From Vallitalea longa (GTDB lineage: Bacteria; Bacillota; Clostridia; Lachnospirales; Vallitaleaceae): DNA of 64,000 bases. The position numbers and the translations under genes are program-made. The notes beneath the pieces were generated by a model that searched no databases, was not told the DNA's origin, and saw only the letters and a program-made list of their open reading frames with translations. How positions within the stretch are numbered: position 1 is the stretch's first letter; every line of letters starts with the position of its first letter. This document shows, piece after piece, positions 63,453-64,000 of this stretch. Location of the stretch: NCBI RefSeq assembly GCF_027923465.1, contig NZ_BRLB01000004.1, forward strand, positions 1 through 64,000, read 5' to 3'.

Positions 63453-64000
63453 ATGCATAAGAAATTATTTATTCCAGGACCTGTTGAGGTTAAAGATGAT
63501 GTGCTTAAGGTTATGTCTACACCTATGATTGGGCACAGAACTAAAGAAGCGTCTAAGCTTCAAAGAGACATTAGTGAAAAACTCATGAAACTATTTTATA
63601 CTAAGAATCAAATTATACTATCTACTACATCCGGCAGTGGATTAATGGAAGCTGCAGTACGTTCCTGTACTAAAAAAAGAGCTGCTATGTTTGCAGTAGG
63701 TGCATTCGGTAAGAGATGGTATGATATGGCTGTTGGTAATAATGTACCAGCTGACTTGTTTGAAGTCGAGTGGGGTACTCATACCACAAAAGAATCTGTA
63801 GATGAAGTATTGGCAACAGGCAAATATGATGTTGTTACAGTTACTCATAATGAAACATCAACAGGTGTTATGAATCCTGTTGATGAAATTGGCGAAGTTG
63901 TCAAGAAATATCCTGATGTTGTTTTTTGCGTAGATGCTGTTAGTTCAGCTGGTGGTGCTAAAATTGAAGTTGATAAATGTGGAATTGACATATGTATAAC
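63453..64000 (+). CDS. Class V aminotransferase, N-terminal part (cut by the window end)
   Basis: The first 182 or so residues of a PLP-dependent aminotransferase; ATG six bases after AAGGAGG. The opening KLFIPGPVEVKDDVLKVMSTPMIGHRT, TTSGSGLMEAAVRS, VGAFGKRWYDMA, THNETSTGVMNPVDEI and VDAVSSAGG are those of the serine-pyruvate/alanine-glyoxylate group, which in Clostridia often serves as the phosphoserine aminotransferase next to serA. The PLP lysine lies beyond the window. Whether serA follows cannot be seen. Confidence 0.9.
   Translation, partial: MHKKLFIPGPVEVKDDVLKVMSTPMIGHRTKEASKLQRDISEKLMKLFYTKNQIILSTTSGSGLMEAAVRSCTKKRAAMFAVGAFGKRWYDMAVGNNVPADLFEVEWGTHTTKESVDEVLATGKYDVVTVTHNETSTGVMNPVDEIGEVVKKYPDVVFCVDAVSSAGGAKIEVDKCGIDICI

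Noticed and set aside
1-64000. CRISPR arrays, transposases, integrases, tRNA or rRNA genes
   Set aside because: No regularly spaced repeats, transposase-like proteins or RNA gene signatures were seen on either strand.

Overview
The window reads as a low-GC, AT-rich Firmicutes chromosome, most likely an anaerobic Clostridia of the Lachnospirales type. The support is the six-cysteine SCIFF peptide with its radical SAM maturase, a fused SecDF, HemZ, T-box leaders, AGGAGG ribosome sites and many LplB/YtcP-type sugar transporters. A Vallitalea-like organism would fit, but the genus is a guess. No tRNA, rRNA, CRISPR array, transposase or clear pseudogene was seen.

Region 1 (1-13.1 kb) is housekeeping: SCIFF ranthipeptide and maturase, secDF, recJ, a 55-residue membrane peptide, apt, the bifunctional (p)ppGpp enzyme, dtd, a metallo-beta-lactamase-fold hydrolase and hemZ. 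Region 2 (13.1-20.1 kb) is a complete trpEGDCFBA operon behind a Trp T-box leader that carries one Stem I but two antiterminator/terminator modules. Region 3 (20.2-26.7 kb) has a secreted leucine-rich-repeat, S-layer-anchored protein with a consensus promoter, then hisS behind a T-box, and aspS.

Region 4 (26.8-31.6 kb) has an AraC regulator divergent from a uroporphyrinogen-decarboxylase-fold protein, an RseC-like membrane protein, another AraC regulator and a type I phosphomannose isomerase. Region 5 (31.6-59 kb) is a large carbohydrate locus: a LacI regulator; a first ABC transporter (two permeases and a lipoprotein) behind a perfect promoter with two identical LacI-type operators; a ManD/RspA-type enzyme, UxuA and an AEC transporter; an IclR regulator; a heparinase II/III-family lyase; an ECF-S-like membrane protein; a second ABC transporter; four small unknown membrane proteins around an MsmK-type ATPase; a second heparinase II/III-family protein with a four-cysteine element; a KdgF-like cupin; an SDR dehydrogenase; a MATE exporter; and a GH38 alpha-mannosidase. 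Together these suggest uptake of uronic-acid oligosaccharides, lyase cleavage inside the cell, and conversion of unsaturated or ordinary uronates towards 2-keto-3-deoxygluconate. KDG kinase, KDPG aldolase, UxaC and UxuB are not in the window. The exact polymer cannot be fixed from sequence alone.

Region 6 (59-64 kb) repeats the divergent AraC / URO-D-fold arrangement, then has an unrecognised propeller-like coiled-coil protein on the minus strand and the start of a class V aminotransferase cut by the window end.

The best candidates for something undescribed are the set of small membrane proteins inside the uronate locus, the single-Stem-I/double-terminator trp leader, and a 15-base operator-like word shared by manA and the lyase operon.
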